Positions 50,939 to 59,395 of a stretch of 64,000 nucleotides of DNA are shown here, piece by piece. Made by a program: the position numbers and the translations under genes. The DNA lies in the NCBI GenBank assembly GCA_963849635.1, contig CAWKIA010000037.1:1-64000 (forward strand), read 5' to 3'. Below the pieces are notes generated by a model. It was not told where the DNA came from. It did not search any database and was given only the letters and a program-made list of their open reading frames with translations. Each line of letters begins with the position of its first letter. Positions within the stretch are counted from its first letter, which is position 1. Origin of the DNA: CAVRUD01 sp963849635. GTDB lineage: Bacteria > Chloroflexota > Chloroflexia > Thermomicrobiales > UBA6265.

Positions 50939-52027
50939 CTACGACGTGTAGAGATCCGCCACCATATCGCTCATCAAGCGGGCCATGTAGCGGACGGACG
51001 AGATCGACCGTGGGTAGGACATCCGGGTCGGACCAAGGACGCCGACGACCCCGGTCACCTCACCGTCGACCCCATATGTTGCCAGAATGACGCCGAAACG
51101 GCGAAGTGCATGGGTGGGATTCTCGTCACCGATAAAGACCTGGACCTCACGTCCTTCTCCGAGCTGCGGCAAGACCGCGCTGAGAAAGGCGCCACCTCGG
51201 ACCATCTCGAGGACGCTCTGGGCTTCGTCGCCGCCGAACTCCGGCTGGGAGAGGATGTTCTCCAGGCCCGAATGCCGGACTTCGAGGCGATCCCCGCCGT
51301 CCAGGCCGCGTAACGCTTGGACCAAATGCCCGAACAGGAACTGGGCCTGCTGGTCGGCGCCAACCGACCGGGTGGCTATTTCCTCAGCGGTCAACCCTTT
51401 GACGTCCGGCACCAGGGCATCGGAAAGGCGGCTCAGGGCCTCCTGATCGATGTCGTCGGGCCAGTGCAGCATGAGCTGCCGCACCAGACTCTCCTGGGTG
51501 ACGAGGATCAACAGCGCCAGCCGTGGCTGCAGGCTAATCAGCTCGAAGTGGCGCAAGCGCGGAATGGCCGGGCGGGGGGCGGTCACGACCGAGATGTTCC
51601 CGGCCGATTCGGCCAGGACCGAAGCGGCCAACTCCAGCCACTGTTCAAGGCGAACCTCGACCTGGCTGAACTGGTGCCGGATCATGATCTGGTCGGCCGA
51701 AGGCAGCTCAACATCGCCCATCAGTCGATGGACGAAGTAGCGATAGCCGGTATCGGTCGGTACCCGCCCGCCGGAAGTGTGCAGGTGCTGGATGTAGCCA
51801 GCCGCTTCAAGTTCGGCCATCTCGTTGCGGATCGTCGCCGGGGAAACCCCCAGCGCATACCGCTCGGTGATGGACTTCGAACCGACGGCGCGGCCGGTGT
51901 GCACGTATTCCTGGACAATGATCTTAAGGATGGCACGCTGCCGCGACGTGAGGTTTTGAAGCCCTCCCACGGGATCCAGCCCATCCATTCGATCACGCCG
52001 CCCAAAACTCGTGCGGGCCGGGTCCAT
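50939..52027 (-). CDS. hrcA: Heat-inducible transcription repressor HrcA
   Basis: 362 residues from the ATG at 52027; a GTG at 52030 is nearly as good relative to GGAGG. The N-terminal winged helix LTSRQRAILKIIVQEYVHTG, GRAVGSKSITERYALGVSPA and TIRNEMAELEAAGYIQHLHT is diagnostic. The GAF-like and dimerisation parts follow, with GVVGVLGPTRMSYPRSISSV and RYMARLMSDMVADLY at the end. It represses its own operon at CIRCE and depends on GroEL for folding in other bacteria. Confidence 0.96.
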   Translation of the reverse strand: MDPARTSFGRRDRMDGLDPVGGLQNLTSRQRAILKIIVQEYVHTGRAVGSKSITERYALGVSPATIRNEMAELEAAGYIQHLHTSGGRVPTDTGYRYFVHRLMGDVELPSADQIMIRHQFSQVEVRLEQWLELAASVLAESAGNISVVTAPRPAIPRLRHFELISLQPRLALLILVTQESLVRQLMLHWPDDIDQEALSRLSDALVPDVKGLTAEEIATRSVGADQQAQFLFGHLVQALRGLDGGDRLEVRHSGLENILSQPEFGGDEAQSVLEMVRGGAFLSAVLPQLGEGREVQVFIGDENPTHALRRFGVILATYGVDGEVTGVVGVLGPTRMSYPRSISSVRYMARLMSDMVADLYTS

Positions 52028-52047
52028 CACGTCCGTTTCGCCTCCGT

Positions 52048-52074
52048 TTAGCACTCTATCACATCGAGTGCTAA
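52048..52074. promoter_or_regulatory. CIRCE operator of hrcA-grpE-dnaK
   Basis: Perfect consensus TTAGCACTC-N9-GAGTGCTAA at 52048-52074, between the promoter and the hrcA start. This is the binding site of HrcA, so the operon is autoregulated and heat-inducible. Confidence 0.97.
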
Positions 52075-52081
52075 CCGAAAG

Positions 52082-52111
52082 ATGATAACAACCCTGCACA
52101 CTTCTTGTCAA
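52082..52111 (-). promoter_or_regulatory. Promoter of the hrcA operon
   Basis: On the minus strand TTGACA (52111-52106) and TATCAT (52087-52082) with an 18-base spacer. The predicted start falls at the edge of CIRCE, so bound HrcA would block initiation. Confidence 0.8.
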
Positions 52112-52226
52112 GGTTGGCGCGCATACGAACGCGTGATTCGAGGCGAGGGACTGAGGGCGATTGGGCAGGTTTCGAGACCTGGGGCGACGGGGAGTCGCGG
52201 CCAACCATGTGCCAATTGCGGAACGA

Positions 52227-52973
52227 TCAGGCCGGGCCGTTCCCGCGGCCAAGGAGGCGCCCGATCATGCCCGGCTGCTTCGGCGGTTTGGCGGCGATTT
52301 CGAGGCGTTTGCGCAGGTCCTTGTCGAGTGATTTGCGGTCGGCGATGAATACCCGCGATCCCGGTGGGTCCGCCTCCGGCAGGTCGGGAGTGATCACATC
52401 CATGGCTTCGTACAGCCCCCATCCGTGGGCTACAGCGGTCTCGGTCGCCGCCAGGAGGGCGCCGACGAACGCTATCCCGTCCATCTCCGCTTCGCTAAAC
52501 CGGCGCAGGAAGCGCTCCAGGCGACTCTCGAGGAGCCGATGGAGCTCGGGCACCAGCCGGGCTGGAATGAAGGCACCGCCCATCAGGCCCCGGGTCAGGT
52601 CGAGTCGGATCGGCATCGTCCGCGCCGCGACATCATCGAGGCCAGCTTCCAGAAAGAGACGGGAGGGCGGCCGCATCAGCATGCCGACTCCGCGATCGAT
52701 CCGAGCCTCAAGCGGGGTCAAGCCCGCCCCGGGAAGTAAGAATGAGGGCGTGGCCGTGGCCAGAAACTGGGCCAGGGCGTACGACACCGCGTTTGCTCCG
52801 GCCTCGGAGCCATCCTTTGCCCGGCCATAGCCAATGCGGGCCTCGGCCAGCAGCCGGGCCGACCAAGGCCCCGGTGGCAGCCCGGCTTGCTGCCCATCTC
52901 CACTCCCACCGATCAGATGCACGAAGGATTGGACCATGCCGGGATCGAACGGGTGCAACGAGCAGAGTTCCAT
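52227..52973 (-). CDS. Conserved-looking protein of unknown function
   Basis: 248 residues from the ATG at 52973 (GGGGCG upstream), starting MELCSLHPFDPGMVQSFVHL. Mixed alpha/beta composition without membrane segments or signal peptide. A Gly-Pro-rich early part (GLPPGPWSARLLAEARIGYG) is followed by helices with many Arg/Glu (HRLLESRLERFLRRFSEAEM), and the protein ends in a basic tail. No motif recognised. Its 3' end faces hrcA across the divergent heat-shock promoter region of about 150 bp. Confidence 0.65.
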   Translation of the reverse strand: MELCSLHPFDPGMVQSFVHLIGGSGDGQQAGLPPGPWSARLLAEARIGYGRAKDGSEAGANAVSYALAQFLATATPSFLLPGAGLTPLEARIDRGVGMLMRPPSRLFLEAGLDDVAARTMPIRLDLTRGLMGGAFIPARLVPELHRLLESRLERFLRRFSEAEMDGIAFVGALLAATETAVAHGWGLYEAMDVITPDLPEADPPGSRVFIADRKSLDKDLRKRLEIAAKPPKQPGMIGRLLGRGNGPA

Positions 52974-53162
52974 GGCGCCCCAACTGTCAGATCTGGTATC
53001 GCGCTTGCCGGCTGCCGGTTGGTGAATCACGGTTGTTCGCTAAACAGCGATAGGCTGACAAGTATACGAGCGCAACAACCACCGATTGCGCCGGCATCGA
53101 CACCGGCAGATTATGCTTTCCGGCGGACGTTCCGCTCGAGTGAATAGGCACGACACCTCGCT

Positions 53163-54023
53163 GTGACAGAACCGCAAACGCTGGCCGACGCGCCCGCTGA
53201 TATCGACTCGATGGCGCCAGAGAATCCGCCCGCACGTAGCAAGCCGCTGATCCTCGACGTGGACGGCTCGGGTCTGCCTCTGCTCGGTTTGGAGCCGTCG
53301 CCGAAAACCGCGCGGCTACGCGTCATTTCGATTGGCACCCGCACGGGCGAGGCGGTCGATGTCCTCGGCGACGACCTCGTCCCGACGTCCCGCGGCTCAC
53401 TGACATCGCTCCCGTTCGCGAGCGATGTCTTCGATGCCGTGGCCGTCGCCGGAACGTTGGAGCACGTTGTTGCGGACGACGACGCACTCGACGAATTGGT
53501 GCGAGTGCTCCGTCCCGGCGGCCTCCTCTTCCTCCGAGTCCCGCACGACGATCGCTTTGCCTGGTTGGATGCCCAGAATCTGTATACCTACATCGCCGGG
53601 ACGCTCGGTCGAGGCCGGCCGTTGGCGGGGCGGCCCGCCCTGAAGTTTCGTCGCCATTATGGCCGCGAGGAGCTGCTCAACGAGCTCTCCAGGCGGGGCC
53701 TCAAGGCGCGGATCGTGACCACCGAGGGTTGGGGCGCCGGCGAGATCCTCCTCCTCGGCGCCTTGCTGACATGCCGCTCGCTTCTCAGTTCGCCGCAGCT
53801 CGAGCGGCGGATGCGCACTGCTCTCGCCCCGTTCCTGCGGGGTGAGCGGAGACTCAGGGCAGGGTCCTTTGGCCGGGATCTCGCGGTGGTAGCGGAGAAA
53901 CGTGAACCCGTCAACCGATTTGAGACAGCACACGAGCCTCACCGTGGCCCGGCCACCGGACGAGGCACGCTTGGTTCCTACGCATCTTCACTAAACAGCG
54001 ACTGTTCCTCCGAAGCCTCATAG
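53163..54023 (+). CDS. Class I SAM-dependent methyltransferase-like protein
   Basis: 286 residues, GTG start. A partial Rossmann methyltransferase: VFDAVAVAGTLEHVVADDDA and LDELVRVLRPGGLLFLRVPH are the motif II/III region of Methyltransf_11 proteins, followed by FRRHYGREELLNELSRRGLK. The glycine-rich motif I is poorly conserved (VISIGTRTGEAVDVLGDD), so activity is uncertain. The last 15 codons overlap the 3' end of the convergent antiporter gene, so the true stop might be earlier if an indel is present. Confidence 0.7.
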   Translation: MTEPQTLADAPADIDSMAPENPPARSKPLILDVDGSGLPLLGLEPSPKTARLRVISIGTRTGEAVDVLGDDLVPTSRGSLTSLPFASDVFDAVAVAGTLEHVVADDDALDELVRVLRPGGLLFLRVPHDDRFAWLDAQNLYTYIAGTLGRGRPLAGRPALKFRRHYGREELLNELSRRGLKARIVTTEGWGAGEILLLGALLTCRSLLSSPQLERRMRTALAPFLRGERRLRAGSFGRDLAVVAEKREPVNRFETAHEPHRGPATGRGTLGSYASSLNSDCSSEAS

Positions 54024-55714
54024 AAATCGGCACGACGCCGGGCCAGGAGGGCGCTAGTTTCGGCATTGGAGACGCCCTGGCGGCGGAGCACATGCCGGAT
54101 GAACTCCAGCCCCGCCTCGAACTCGGGCTGCACGACTTCGTCCGCGCCAGCGGTCCGCAAGTAGTCCACCTCGTCCCGCGCCTGGGCGCGGGTGACCACA
54201 TCGATAGCGGGGTTGAGCCTGCGGGCGTGGGCCACCGCCGCCCGGGCCGCGACCAGATCGCTTGAGGTGACCGCGATCGTCCGCGCTCGCGTGACTCCCG
54301 CCCGCAGGAGCAGGGCTTCCGACCCACCGTCACCGTAGAAGGCCCGAATGCCTTTCGCGCGCAGATCGCGCACGATTGCGGGGTTGAGTTCGATCACCAC
54401 ATAGCGCAGGCCCCTGCGGCTGAGGGCGGCGGCGAGCACCCTGCCCACCCGCCCGTGTCCGCAGATGATGACGTGGCGGGTGAGGTCTTCGGCGTCAAAG
54501 CGGTCGTCCTGCTCCGGACCGGACTGCTCGGCTTCCTGCGCCGCCACCCCTGGCAAGTGGGCGGCGACGGCGATCAATGCCGGCGCGGCCCGGATGATCA
54601 GCGGCGAAGCGATGATCGAGATCAGGGCGACCTCGAGGATGATGCCGTACTGGTCGCGGTCGATGACCGTTTCGCTGAGCCCAACCCCGGCAAGGACGAA
54701 ACTGAACTCACCGATCTGAGCCATCGTCAGGGCCGCCAGCGTCGTGGTGCGATGGTCGACGCCGGCCGCCAGATAGGCCCCGCCGGTGATAATCGTCTTG
54801 CCGATGATCAAGACCAGTGCCAGGAAAACGATCGCCCAGATGTCGTCAAGAATCGCCGAGGGCACGATCAGCATGCCCAGTGAGACGAAGAAGAGGGTGG
54901 CAAATACGTCGCGGATCGGGATGATATCGGCCAAAACCTGGCTGTCAAACTCTGACTCAGAGACCACCAGGCCCGCCAAAAACGCACCGAGCGCCAGCGA
55001 CAGTCCTGCCTCATGGCTGGCATAGGCCGTCCCCAGTGCGATGAAGATCACGGTCAGGAGAAAGAGCTCCCTGGACTCTGTCTGTGCGACGAAGTAGAGG
55101 ATCTTGGGAACGATGCGTGTACCCAGCACGATCACCGCGATGAGCGCAATTGCCGCCGTCCCCAGCGACCGGACCAGGCCCACGAGCACGTCATCCCCGC
55201 CGGAAAGCAACGGCAGGAGCGCGAGCATGGGGACCAGGCTTAGGTCCTGGACAACCCCCAAGCCCAGCGCAATTCTGGCCTGGGGACTCTCCGCTTCGCC
55301 GCGCCCCAACAGCAACTTGAGGGCGACAATCGACGAAGAGATCGCGAACGCGCAGCCAAGCAGAACGGATGCTTCGGTACCCCATCCAATGACGAGCCCA
55401 GCCCCGGCGCCCACCGCGAGCGTGATCGGAATCTGGATGCCGCCGGAAACCAGCGCGATCCGGCGGACGCGCTTGAGCTCGTTGAACGAGAACTCCACCC
55501 CAAGCGCAAACATCAGGAACGCAGCGCCAAGGGTGGCGAGCAGCTGAACCCGATCGAATTCGGCCGAAACTCCGGGCGTGTTTTCGCCGATCAACGCACC
55601 GGCGACCACGTACCCCAGGAGAACCGGTTGCCCAAGCCTGCGCGCGACGAGGCCGCCAACGCAGGCGGCGCCAAGCGCCAACACAAGATCGAGAACGAGG
55701 CGCACGTCTTCCAC
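53978..55714 (-). CDS. CPA2-family monovalent cation:proton antiporter with TrkA-N domain (KefB-like)
   Basis: 578 residues. Twelve or so membrane helices with QPVLLGYVVAGALIGENTPG, FLMFALGVEFSFNELKRVRR and GLGVVQDLSLVPMLALLPLL (paired acidic site QD). A cytoplasmic RCK/TrkA-N domain follows (HVIICGHGRVGRVLAAALSR, YGDGGSEALLLRAGVTRART) and a short TrkA-C-like end. It is like KefB/YbaL and mediates K+ or Na+ efflux coupled to H+ under NAD(H) or ligand control. It complements the K+-uptake island to the left. Confidence 0.88.
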   Translation of the reverse strand: MEDVRLVLDLVLALGAACVGGLVARRLGQPVLLGYVVAGALIGENTPGVSAEFDRVQLLATLGAAFLMFALGVEFSFNELKRVRRIALVSGGIQIPITLAVGAGAGLVIGWGTEASVLLGCAFAISSSIVALKLLLGRGEAESPQARIALGLGVVQDLSLVPMLALLPLLSGGDDVLVGLVRSLGTAAIALIAVIVLGTRIVPKILYFVAQTESRELFLLTVIFIALGTAYASHEAGLSLALGAFLAGLVVSESEFDSQVLADIIPIRDVFATLFFVSLGMLIVPSAILDDIWAIVFLALVLIIGKTIITGGAYLAAGVDHRTTTLAALTMAQIGEFSFVLAGVGLSETVIDRDQYGIILEVALISIIASPLIIRAAPALIAVAAHLPGVAAQEAEQSGPEQDDRFDAEDLTRHVIICGHGRVGRVLAAALSRRGLRYVVIELNPAIVRDLRAKGIRAFYGDGGSEALLLRAGVTRARTIAVTSSDLVAARAAVAHARRLNPAIDVVTRAQARDEVDYLRTAGADEVVQPEFEAGLEFIRHVLRRQGVSNAETSALLARRRADFYEASEEQSLFSEDA

Positions 55715-55834
55715 GTGTGGATCGTCCTCCTATTCCCCGCTTCCGCCCAAATCGCAGCTTCGGTATCCTTCACCATCGCGCCAACGACGGTGTGCTCTCG
55801 ACCTCGCACCACTCACAGCCGAGGAGGCTCCGGA

Positions 55835-57319
55835 ATGCCCGCCGTCGACCACAACCGCGCGCCGCTCCTCGAAGCGCTGCGCCGTTTCAAGCAGGGCGAC
55901 TTCGCCCCGTTCTCAACCCCAGGACATAAGCGAGGAGTCGGCGCCGATCCCGAGCTCGTCGAACTCTTCGGGCAAGACGCGTTTACCGCGGACATTCCAC
56001 TCAGTGGAGCCGCCGACGACCTTCATCTCCGACACGATGTACTCGGCCAGGCCGAGGCGTTGGGAGCAGCCGCATGGGGGGCTGAACGATCATTTTACCT
56101 GCTCAATGGCTCATCGGCGGGAAACCATGCTTACCTCCTGGCTGCCTTACGCCCCGGCGATGAGATCGTCGTCGCCCGCGATATCCACAAATCGCTTTTG
56201 GTGGCGATCATCCTGACGGGTGCAATCCCGGTTTATGTCTCGCCCCGGCTGCATCCCGATCTGGCGGTGGGCCTGGGTATCGAGCCGGCTGCGGTCGGCG
56301 AAGCGCTCGACCGGCACCCACGGGCGAAGCTAGTCGCTCTGGTCAGCCCGTCGTACTGCGGGGTGGCGTCCGACCTCGCCGGCATCGTGCGCGAAGCGCA
56401 TGGTCGCGGCGTTCCGGTCTACGTCGACGAAGCCTGGGGTCCTCACATCGGCTTCCATCCCGATCTGCCCGCTTCCGCGATGGCCTCCGGCGTCGACGGC
56501 GCGGTTGCCAGCACGCATAAGGTGCTCGGCAGTCTGACCCAGGCCGCGCTCCTCAATGTCCAGGGCGAACTCGTCTCGAAGGCCAGGATCGCGACCGCTG
56601 TCGGAATGGTGAACACCACCAGCCCGGCCGTGACGATTCTGGCCTCGATCGACGCCTGCCGCCGCCAGATGGCCCTCCACGGCGAGCACCTCCTCTCGCG
56701 GACGATCGCGCTCGCTCAGGATGCGCGGACCCGCCTGCGCCAGCTTGCGGGTGTCGGCGTGCTCGGTGCGGACGATCTCGGTTTGGATCCACATCGCTAC
56801 GACCCGACGAAGCTGCTGATCGATGTCCACAACCTGGGTATGACCGGCTTCGAGGTCGAAGATGTTTTGCGCCATCGGTTCGGCGTCACGCCGGAAATGA
56901 GCGATCTCGTCAGCATCATCTGCCTGGTGACCGTCGGCGATACTCAGGAGAGCATCGATCGCTTGGTGTCGGCCTTCGCCTGGCTGTCCGACAACCGGCG
57001 GCCTGTTTCGGCCGGTGGAGCGGCCCTGCGCTCATCCGGTGACGCCATTGCCCCCGGCGCTCAGGCGATGTCGCCACGTGATGCGTTCTTCGCCCCGTCC
57101 CGCAGCGTGGCCCTAGCGGACGCGGTTGGCCAGATCTCGGCCGAGCTGGTCATTCCCTATCCACCGGGCATTCCCGTCCTGGCTCCTGGCGACGTCATCG
57201 AAGAACGCAAGCTGGCATACCTGCGCCAGGGGGCGGCCGCCGGGATGTACATCTCGGGCCCGGCCGATCCCGAACTGCGCACGATCCAGATCGTGGCAAA
57301 GGATTCCACGCGTGCCTGA
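55835..57319 (+). CDS. Orn/Lys/Arg decarboxylase family PLP enzyme
   Basis: 494 residues, ATG at 55835 behind GAGGAGG. Fold-type I aminotransferase-like decarboxylase: FSTPGHKRGVGADPELVELF at the start, LNGSSAGNHAYLLAALRPGD, VDEAWGPHIGFHPDLPASAM, the PLP lysine in VASTHKVLGSLTQAALLNVQ, and the C-terminal domain ISAELVIPYPPGIPVLAPGD, MYISGPADPELRTIQIV. It has the length of the short lysine/arginine decarboxylase group (SpeA/YaaO type). Its product would be cadaverine, agmatine or putrescine; specificity cannot be read. The stop overlaps the next gene by eight bases. Confidence 0.88.
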   Translation: MPAVDHNRAPLLEALRRFKQGDFAPFSTPGHKRGVGADPELVELFGQDAFTADIPLSGAADDLHLRHDVLGQAEALGAAAWGAERSFYLLNGSSAGNHAYLLAALRPGDEIVVARDIHKSLLVAIILTGAIPVYVSPRLHPDLAVGLGIEPAAVGEALDRHPRAKLVALVSPSYCGVASDLAGIVREAHGRGVPVYVDEAWGPHIGFHPDLPASAMASGVDGAVASTHKVLGSLTQAALLNVQGELVSKARIATAVGMVNTTSPAVTILASIDACRRQMALHGEHLLSRTIALAQDARTRLRQLAGVGVLGADDLGLDPHRYDPTKLLIDVHNLGMTGFEVEDVLRHRFGVTPEMSDLVSIICLVTVGDTQESIDRLVSAFAWLSDNRRPVSAGGAALRSSGDAIAPGAQAMSPRDAFFAPSRSVALADAVGQISAELVIPYPPGIPVLAPGDVIEERKLAYLRQGAAAGMYISGPADPELRTIQIVAKDSTRA

Positions 57320-58244
57320 TCGCAGCGTCAATTCGCCTGGGACTTGGGAGACGCGGTCATACAGAACCTCCGACCGGCCCGCGCTTGAGGCGTTTCTGCG
57401 GACATCCTTCGAGCAAGGTGATCTCCCCGGGCGGCAGTGGTACGACGTCGTCCTCTCCCTGGACGGGATGCCCGGATCGCCGGACGACACGATCATCGGC
57501 ACGGTCGATGGCGATGTCGTCGGGTACGTCACGCCGCATCAGCAAGAACTCGTCGTCCATCCCGAATTCCGGCGGCAAGGCATCGGCACTCGTCTCGTCG
57601 AGGCCGGGCTCGCCTACGCGCGGACGCAAGGTCAGGCCGCCTTGACGCTTGCCCCACCGCCAGGCAACTCCGGGGCGGAAGCCTTCGCCACCCGCCTGGG
57701 ATTCACCTACGACTCCAGCCTGTGGCAATTGCGCCTGCCTCCCGATCGCGAAATCGACCGGCCGGTGTTTCCTCCGACCGTCGTCGCTCGGCCATTCACC
57801 GCCGATGTTGACCTCGGCCGCTATGTCGGCATGATCAATTCGGCGTTTGTCGATCACCCGTCGCCGATTCTGGTGACGATCGATGTCGTCAGGATGGCCC
57901 ATGCCGGACCAGGCTTTGTCCCCGACAACATTTACCTGGTTGGAGCAGCCACTGAGCCCGATACCCCGATCGCGTTTTGCCGGACGCGGGTCGATCTCGA
58001 CGATGCCGGGCAACGGATCGGCGAAATCAGTCTGATCGGCGTCCTGGCGCCATGGCGTGGCCAGGGCCTTGGCCGCGAGTTGCTCAAGTGGGGCGTGTGG
58101 CATCTCCGCGACCTTGGCGTCGACGACCTGACTCTCCACGTCGAAGCCAAGAACGACCGTGCCCTCGGACTCTACGAACATACTGGGTTCGTCCGTGTCC
58201 AGGAGTGGCCGCGGTGGACGCTGCCCCTTCCTCCGTCCGGCTGA
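57312..58244 (+). CDS. Tandem GNAT acetyltransferase
   Basis: 310 residues from the GTG at 57312. Two GNAT domains: the first has ELVVHPEFRRQGIGTRLVEA and GNSGAEAFATRLGFTYDSSL, the second ISLIGVLAPWRGQGLGRELL and VEAKNDRALGLYEHTGFVRV. The architecture resembles mycothiol-synthase-like proteins. The eight-base overlap with the decarboxylase suggests a joint pathway, for example acetylation of the amine produced (inference only). Confidence 0.82.
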   Translation: MPDRSVNSPGTWETRSYRTSDRPALEAFLRTSFEQGDLPGRQWYDVVLSLDGMPGSPDDTIIGTVDGDVVGYVTPHQQELVVHPEFRRQGIGTRLVEAGLAYARTQGQAALTLAPPPGNSGAEAFATRLGFTYDSSLWQLRLPPDREIDRPVFPPTVVARPFTADVDLGRYVGMINSAFVDHPSPILVTIDVVRMAHAGPGFVPDNIYLVGAATEPDTPIAFCRTRVDLDDAGQRIGEISLIGVLAPWRGQGLGRELLKWGVWHLRDLGVDDLTLHVEAKNDRALGLYEHTGFVRVQEWPRWTLPLPPSG

Positions 58245-58495
58245 CGATCGGTCGCACCAGTCACCCAACTCAACCCAGACCCGTGCGAAAACGTCGTTGG
58301 CACGCCATCTGCGATTAGTTTGCCACGTATGAGATTCGGCGGACGGCCCCACTGCGGGCCTGCGAATCCGCGTGCTCGGTCATAGCCCAAACGGATTGGG
58401 ATCGGAAAGAGCCAAATCCGCCATAGGGGCGTAAGCTCAATCAAAGTCCGCGTCGGAACGGCCACATCCCGGTTCAGGAAAACAGGGAGGACGTT

Positions 58496-59311
58496 ATGTC
58501 GCAGTCGACCGCCGGTACCGTCGATGGTCTTGCTCACCATGGCAGCATCTCCCCGGGACAATCGCAGCCGAGGCCAGCCCGGGCGCATGGAGAGCGAGTC
58601 GATGGCTGGCTCCGGGACAGCGCGATTAGCGGCTTCTTTGCGACCTTCGCCCTCAGCGTCGTCCTCACCGCCGCCTACGGGGCAGCCCGGGCGATCGGCG
58701 AGGAGACGGGCAACCAACTCCAACGCTGGGCCTGGAATCTGGCCCATAACCCAGTCGTCCAATCCACTGGAGATCGAATCACCCTCGCGATCGCGCTCAA
58801 CCTGGCTGCCGGAATCGGGTTCGCCTTGATCTATGGGCGGTTCTTTGAACCGGTGGTGCATCTCGGCCCAGTGAAAGAGGGGATGCTCTTCTCCCTGATC
58901 CCGTTTGTGCTATCGATTACCGTCTTTTTCCCCATCATGGATGGGGGATTTCTGGGCACCGATATCGACGCGGGACCGCTGCCAATCCTGGGAAACTTGA
59001 TCGTCCACCTGGTCTATGGTGCGGTTCTCGGCTGGATGTACGGTATTCCGCTCGAATCGGGCATTGACGACAGCGCACTCGACCGGGCCGCAAACGAGGG
59101 CGCGGAGCGCGGCGCCGCTCTGGGAGTGCTCCTTGGCGCCATCGCCGGCGCGGCAGTCGGCTTCGCCATCAGCCCCACTCTGGACGACCTCACGAACACC
59201 TTGGTCGTCGTGATCGTCGGTGCGGCATCGGGAGGCGCCGTGGGTCTCCTGGTCGGTTCCCTGATGGGCATGGGCGATCTTGGCGAAGAGGAACAGTGGT
59301 CGGAAGCGTAA
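58496..59311 (+). CDS. Conserved membrane protein of unknown function
   Basis: 271 residues. An N-terminal hydrophilic lead of about 40 residues is followed by six probable helices: AISGFFATFALSVVLTAAYG, LAIALNLAAGIGFALIYGRF, EGMLFSLIPFVLSITVFFPI, LGNLIVHLVYGAVLGWMYGI, and a C-terminal Gly-zipper pair (GVLLGAIAGAAVGFAIS, IVGAASGGAVGLLVGSLMGM). It resembles uncharacterised membrane proteins with repeated Gly-zipper halves. Its own transcript, divergent from nothing coding; the preceding 251 bp show no other gene. Confidence 0.7.
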   Translation: MSQSTAGTVDGLAHHGSISPGQSQPRPARAHGERVDGWLRDSAISGFFATFALSVVLTAAYGAARAIGEETGNQLQRWAWNLAHNPVVQSTGDRITLAIALNLAAGIGFALIYGRFFEPVVHLGPVKEGMLFSLIPFVLSITVFFPIMDGGFLGTDIDAGPLPILGNLIVHLVYGAVLGWMYGIPLESGIDDSALDRAANEGAERGAALGVLLGAIAGAAVGFAISPTLDDLTNTLVVVIVGAASGGAVGLLVGSLMGMGDLGEEEQWSEA

Positions 59312-59345
59312 GTCGGTAGCCGATCTTCGACAATCTTGTTCAAAC

Positions 59346-59379
59346 GAAGCGGGCGCTCGGAATCCCGGGTACCCGCTTC
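59346..59379. terminator. Candidate hairpin between convergent genes
   Basis: GAAGCGGG (59346-59353) pairs with CCCGCTTC (59372-59379) and the plus strand continues TTCTATG. The loop is long and the U-tract poor, so this is weak. Confidence 0.3.
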
Positions 59380-59395
59380 TTCTATGTAATCGGAC

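Noticed and set aside
58172..58861. 229-codon minus-strand frame
   Set aside because: It lies antisense to the end of the GNAT gene and the start of a good membrane-protein gene and has no motifs or credible start.
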